Source: Deltaproteobacteria bacterium (GTDB taxonomy: Bacteria; Desulfobacterota; Desulfobacteria; Desulfobacterales; C00003060). From it: a stretch of DNA of 5,210 nt. Where the stretch lies: positions 1 through 5,210 of the forward strand of contig QMMV01000173.1 of assembly GCA_003647435.1 (NCBI GenBank). Direction: 5' to 3'. The first letter of the stretch is position 1, and each line of letters begins with the position of its first letter. This document shows positions 4,832 to 5,210 of this stretch, in pieces. A model generated the notes under the pieces. It did not search any database. It saw only the letters and a program-made list of their open reading frames with translations, and was not told the DNA's origin. A program made the translations under genes and the position numbers.

Positions 4832-5210
4832 TCCCCTTATAAAAGAACCGCTCCAGAACCCTGTGGTATGATGTCCAGGTGGCGTCAGGATCCTCACTTT
4901 CCATAAACGAGCGCACGCCGGTCACCTTGGCATCCAGCTCATCGAGGTAATACAGCATGATGGCTTCGAGGGTCTTTGGCGGTTCGGGCGATCCAAAGTC
5001 TCGGGTGCCGTGATGGCTCACAATCATGTGTTTTAAGGCAAGTGCCAGATCTTCCGGAAAATCGCGTAATGTGGCAATCTTTTTATGGAGCATCTCTATG
5101 CCGATGACGATATGGTTGAGCAGTCGGCCTGCATCCGAATAATCAATATGGGTTTCATAAGAAAATTCGTAAATTTTCCCTATGTCATGGAGGATTCCTC
5201 CTGCAAGAAG
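4821..5210 (-). CDS. HD-domain phosphohydrolase, YhaM-like 3'-5' exoribonuclease family (partial, N-terminus off window)
   Basis: The frame enters from the right edge and gives 129 residues before TAA at 4823-4821. Counting from the window edge, the HD metal-binding set is visible: H8-D9 in LHDIGK, H33 in LLNHIVIG, H66-H67 in SHHG, and an Asp in YYLDELDAK (D90 or D93). The spacing and the GSPEPP...EA stretch after SHHG match the C-terminal HD half of the YhaM family. In that family an N-terminal OB-fold half precedes the HD domain and the enzyme trims RNA or DNA from the 3' end. The OB half would lie outside the window, so the exoribonuclease role is inferred. The last residues (KGTGQ) are encoded inside the heptamer array, so the natural C-terminus may have been altered. 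No gene symbol is assigned because yhaM is a Bacillus name. Confidence 0.85.
   Translation of the reverse strand, partial: LLAGGILHDIGKIYEFSYETHIDYSDAGRLLNHIVIGIEMLHKKIATLRDFPEDLALALKHMIVSHHGTRDFGSPEPPKTLEAIMLYYLDELDAKVTGVRSFMESEDPDATWTSYHRVLERFFYKGTGQ

Noticed and set aside
4479..4871. Plus-strand frame with a repeating LDAGYWMLDAGYW peptide
   Set aside because: The repeated peptide is simply the heptamer array translated; the rest lies opposite tmk and the HD gene.

Overview
The window is a Gram-negative bacterial segment in which every supported gene lies on the minus strand, so transcription runs from position 5210 towards 1. The mix suggests a member of the Desulfobacterota (old Deltaproteobacteria) or a related environmental lineage. 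The clues are a type IV prepilin fused to LamG domains, a YhaM-like HD phosphohydrolase next to tmk, heptamer repeats between genes and scattered short palindromic elements. This placement is an inference from gene style; no taxonomic marker is present.

In transcription order: (1) 5210-4821, the C-terminal 129 residues of an HD-domain protein resembling the YhaM 3'-5' exoribonuclease family, entering from the right edge. (2) 4831-4671, a spacer built almost entirely of 7-base repeat units, including an inverted-repeat hairpin. (3) 4660-4007, a complete thymidylate kinase (tmk). (4) 3893-3642, a broken prepilin gene that keeps leader, cleavage site and transmembrane helix and then runs into a palindromic element (3744-3661). 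(5) 3542-2875, a complete VapBC-type toxin-antitoxin pair with its own likely promoter, an operator-like palindrome and a strong ribosome binding site. (6) 2753-1, a prepilin of at least 917 residues that leaves the window on the left. It carries a type IV pilin N-terminus, a small pseudopilin-like globular domain, a glycine linker, an Asp/Cys-rich loop, two Ig-like segments and two LamG domains. Its frame is open from 2753 to the left edge.

The HD protein and Tmk are housekeeping functions (RNA or nucleotide turnover, dTTP synthesis). The accessory part is the pilin and toxin-antitoxin region. The two prepilin genes share an identical 42-bp stretch in their leaders, so one arose by duplication or exchange with the other. 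The vapBC module lies between them, and a MITE/REP-like palindrome sits at the break in one and another just upstream of the other. The LamG pilin is the most notable gene; I infer a pilus-tip or surface adhesin role.
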